Shown: one piece after another, positions 62,058-64,000 of the stretch | Numbering within the stretch: position 1 is the stretch's first letter | Layout: each line of letters begins with the position of its first letter | DNA from: Diphasiastrum complanatum | Lineage: Eukaryota > Streptophyta > Lycopodiopsida > Lycopodiales > Lycopodiaceae | Assembly: GCA_029204225.1 (NCBI GenBank) | Contig: CM055106.1 | Span: forward strand, 43,687,003-43,751,002 | Length of the DNA: 64,000 bases | Direction of reading: 5' to 3' | The notes under the pieces: generated by a model | The model's input: only the letters and a program-made list of their open reading frames with translations | Told to the model about the DNA's origin: nothing | The model's database searches: none | Position numbers and translations under genes: made by a program

Positions 62058-62426
62058 ACACCTTTTCAACTGGTTTATGGTCAAGATGTTGTCATGCCAA
62101 TTGAATTTTTGATCCCGTCCTTACGCATAGCAGCAACGGAACGATTAAATGATGATAAGTCTTTACAACTCCGTCATGAAGCATTGCACAAGTTATGTGA
62201 AACCCGATTGATGGCAGTTCATGCCTTAGCAACAGAGAAAGCCCACCGCAAGGCATGGCACGATCGCCGATTGCACAAAAAAGATCTAAACGTAGGAGAT
62301 CTTGCATTAATGTACAAATCCAAGCTGATCAAGGGAAAGTTGAAGTTTACCGGTGAAGGCCCATATAAAGTGAAGGAAATCTTGCACTATGGCGCAATAA
62401 TTTTTGAGCACTGGGATGGAAAATGA
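62058..62426 (+). pseudogene. gypsy integrase C-terminal domain
   Basis: TPFQLVYGQDVVMPIEF, then a 110-codon frame with helix-rich ALHKLCETRLMAVHALATEK and DLNVGDLALMYKSKLIKGKL; ends GAIIFEHWDGK. No chromodomain, as is usual for Tat/Athila lines. Confidence 0.85.
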
Positions 62427-63060
62427 TTTGATACTCTGGTGAATGGCAGCCACTTACGCAAGTTTTGGCAGCTTGCTCCGCCAGTTCAGCAAGCCTGATC
62501 TCAATGGTTTTTTTAATTTTATTTGTTTTTCAATTTTTTATTTTTCAGTACTTAATTTGCTGAGTTTTTTGGCAAAAGACAGTTGAAAAAAAAAAAAAAA
62601 CTGATGAGCAGAAGTCAAAAAGTCATCAGCATAGGGACAAGGAAGCACAGTATTTTTTTGGAAAATGCCTTAGAAAATCACTATTTTGGTCATATTTGGC
62701 CTATACAATACCAGAAATCTTTGCTGAGCTCTCAGACTATATATCCACTCTAGATTTATCTAAATTGAGGTGGGCAAAAGTCCCTATCAAGAAAAAATCC
62801 AATTTTTGAGTCAGGCGAATGTTCAGTAATATGCCATTTTGGAAACCTTCGCCGAGCATCTTAACCTCATTATGAACCTTCACCGACCTGTTAGATGATC
62901 TTAGAATGTCAAAATTAGGTTGTCCATAGGTTCAAATCTTGGAAAAATGCACTTATGACAGTACCTGGGCAAAGGTTCATCCTTCGCCTGACCCTGAAAA
63001 CATTCGCCTAATAGGTACAGATCCCCAGAAACCTTCGTCGAGATTTTTATAGCCTATTTT
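62427..63060 (+). mobile_element. gypsy region between pol and the next frame
   Basis: Non-coding, with a poly-A run (62,586-62,600) and more CCTTCGCC-type words (near 62,843, 62,874, 62,990, 63,029), as in the leader at 58.1-59.1 kb. Confidence 0.65.
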
Positions 63061-64000
63061 ATAGTACTGTACATGACTGCAAATTTTTGTTCCAAACTGA
63101 TCAACCAAACTACTATTCAGTGTAATGGACCCACCAAATTCACCTATAAGTTGGCTGAATTCAATTCATTCCTCACTTGTGCTAGCGAAGCTCTTGCGAA
63201 TTTTTCTTGCAACCAAAACATTCCAAAATTTCTGCACTACTTTCTAAGATACTTTTACGCGTTTAAATTTCCTCTCTAATCATCATGTCTTCTATTGATA
63301 CTTCCCAGTCTCCATGCTATACTATCCATTGTGATGTCCCATCTGCAACGGACATCATGATTCTTCCTAGCACAAGCATGGTCACTTTGTGGATGACCCT
63401 TGCGGAGCCTCTACTCACTACAATGGGTATTCATGAGAGAGCCTTCTCTGGTCGCATCAATATGGATTTCATCACTCTTGCCTTCAGTACGTGGAAGGAA
63501 GAGAAATCTAGGGAGCCACACACAAGGTGCGCGTCACTGAGGCTGCCCTTGCAACCATAGGTATATCATCTGGTATGCAGGCCTCACCCAATCACAAGTA
63601 GGCCAAACAGGCCATCAAGCCCTATATTGACCTCACTAATGATCTGCACTGGACTAATGACGGATACCTGCTGGAAGCCATCACTAAGCCTTCAATCCAC
63701 GTTGTTGCCCAGCTACTAAACAACTTTCTGATGGTTGGAAACCTCAGGAAAGACCGCATCACATCACAAATCCTTCACAGGATAGTGGAGTCCCACAACA
63801 ATTGGCCAAAGCCCCTCTTGAACCATATAATTGATTCAAGACTGTTTCAAGTGAGCTCAAACGAGCTATTAAGGCCAATACTAAGCAACAGTTCATTGCT
63901 GGCTCTTTATTGTCCCTTTTAATCACTTCTCACTTAGAAAACAGAATCCATAGCTTCCACCTGGATTCTGTGCTTTCGGTCTATGAAGAAGCACCGGCCG
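63061..64000 (+). pseudogene. Possible third open frame of the gypsy element
   Basis: Frames 63,073-63,279 and 63,285-63,560, then after a shift a frame from about 63,515 with VTEAALATIGISSGM, a stop near 63,599, and NDLHWTNDGYLLEAI, LNNFLMVGNLRKDRITSQIL. The position after pol and the LxxFL-xN-RxDRI pattern resemble the env-like or extra frame of Athila/Tat elements. That is inference. It could also be flanking host DNA. Runs off the window end. Confidence 0.4.

Overview
The window looks like intergenic DNA of a vascular plant genome. Nearly all of it is LTR-retrotransposon sequence (Ty1/copia, plus one Ty3/gypsy element of Tat/Athila type) with long CT/GA and AC/GT microsatellites. Species cannot be told from the sequence. 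I found no tRNA, rRNA, CRISPR array or convincing intact host gene. The only intact large reading frame is the Gag-Pol polyprotein of one young copia element.

Layout. 1-4.7 kb: a tandem array of four units of copia family A (RT/RNase H tail plus LTR piece). 4.7-10.5 kb: microsatellites, dispersed repeats, a minus-strand family B copia whose RNase H gene is split by a solo LTR, and a family B LTR. 10,972-16,611: the complete copia element, with two almost identical LTRs, a single 1316-codon Gag-Pol frame and a short target-site duplication. 16.6-17.5 kb: AC/GT repeats that form long palindromes. 17.7-29.5 kb: inverted family A pieces, a repeat family F of unknown type, and family B pol fragments. 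29.5-31.3 kb: a minus-strand gypsy LTR with leader. 31.3-36.1 kb: more family B, a glycine-rich reading frame and family F. 36.1-49.6 kb: a mirror image of 17.7-29.5 kb, broken by further insertions. 48.7-53.8 kb: a direct copy of 3.8-9.5 kb. 53.1-56.1 kb: family B on the minus strand. 56,059-57.2 kb: an LTR and start of a third copia family (E). 57,369-64,000: a plus-strand gypsy element with LTR, tRNA-Asp-type primer site, a gag start replaced by a copia fragment, a decayed pol and a possible third open frame.

How it fits together. Families A and B are dead in every copy seen. They share stop codons, and in family B the three acidic integrase residues are replaced by His, Asn and Lys. Many copies also share breakpoints, so they probably spread here largely by segmental duplication and inversion. 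The one young, apparently autonomous copia landed in this older mosaic, inside a repeat whose empty versions are still present elsewhere in the window.

Limits: boundaries of decayed repeats were placed by eye and may be off by tens of bases. Lineage names within copia were not assigned. Assembly error cannot be excluded for the large near-identical repeats.
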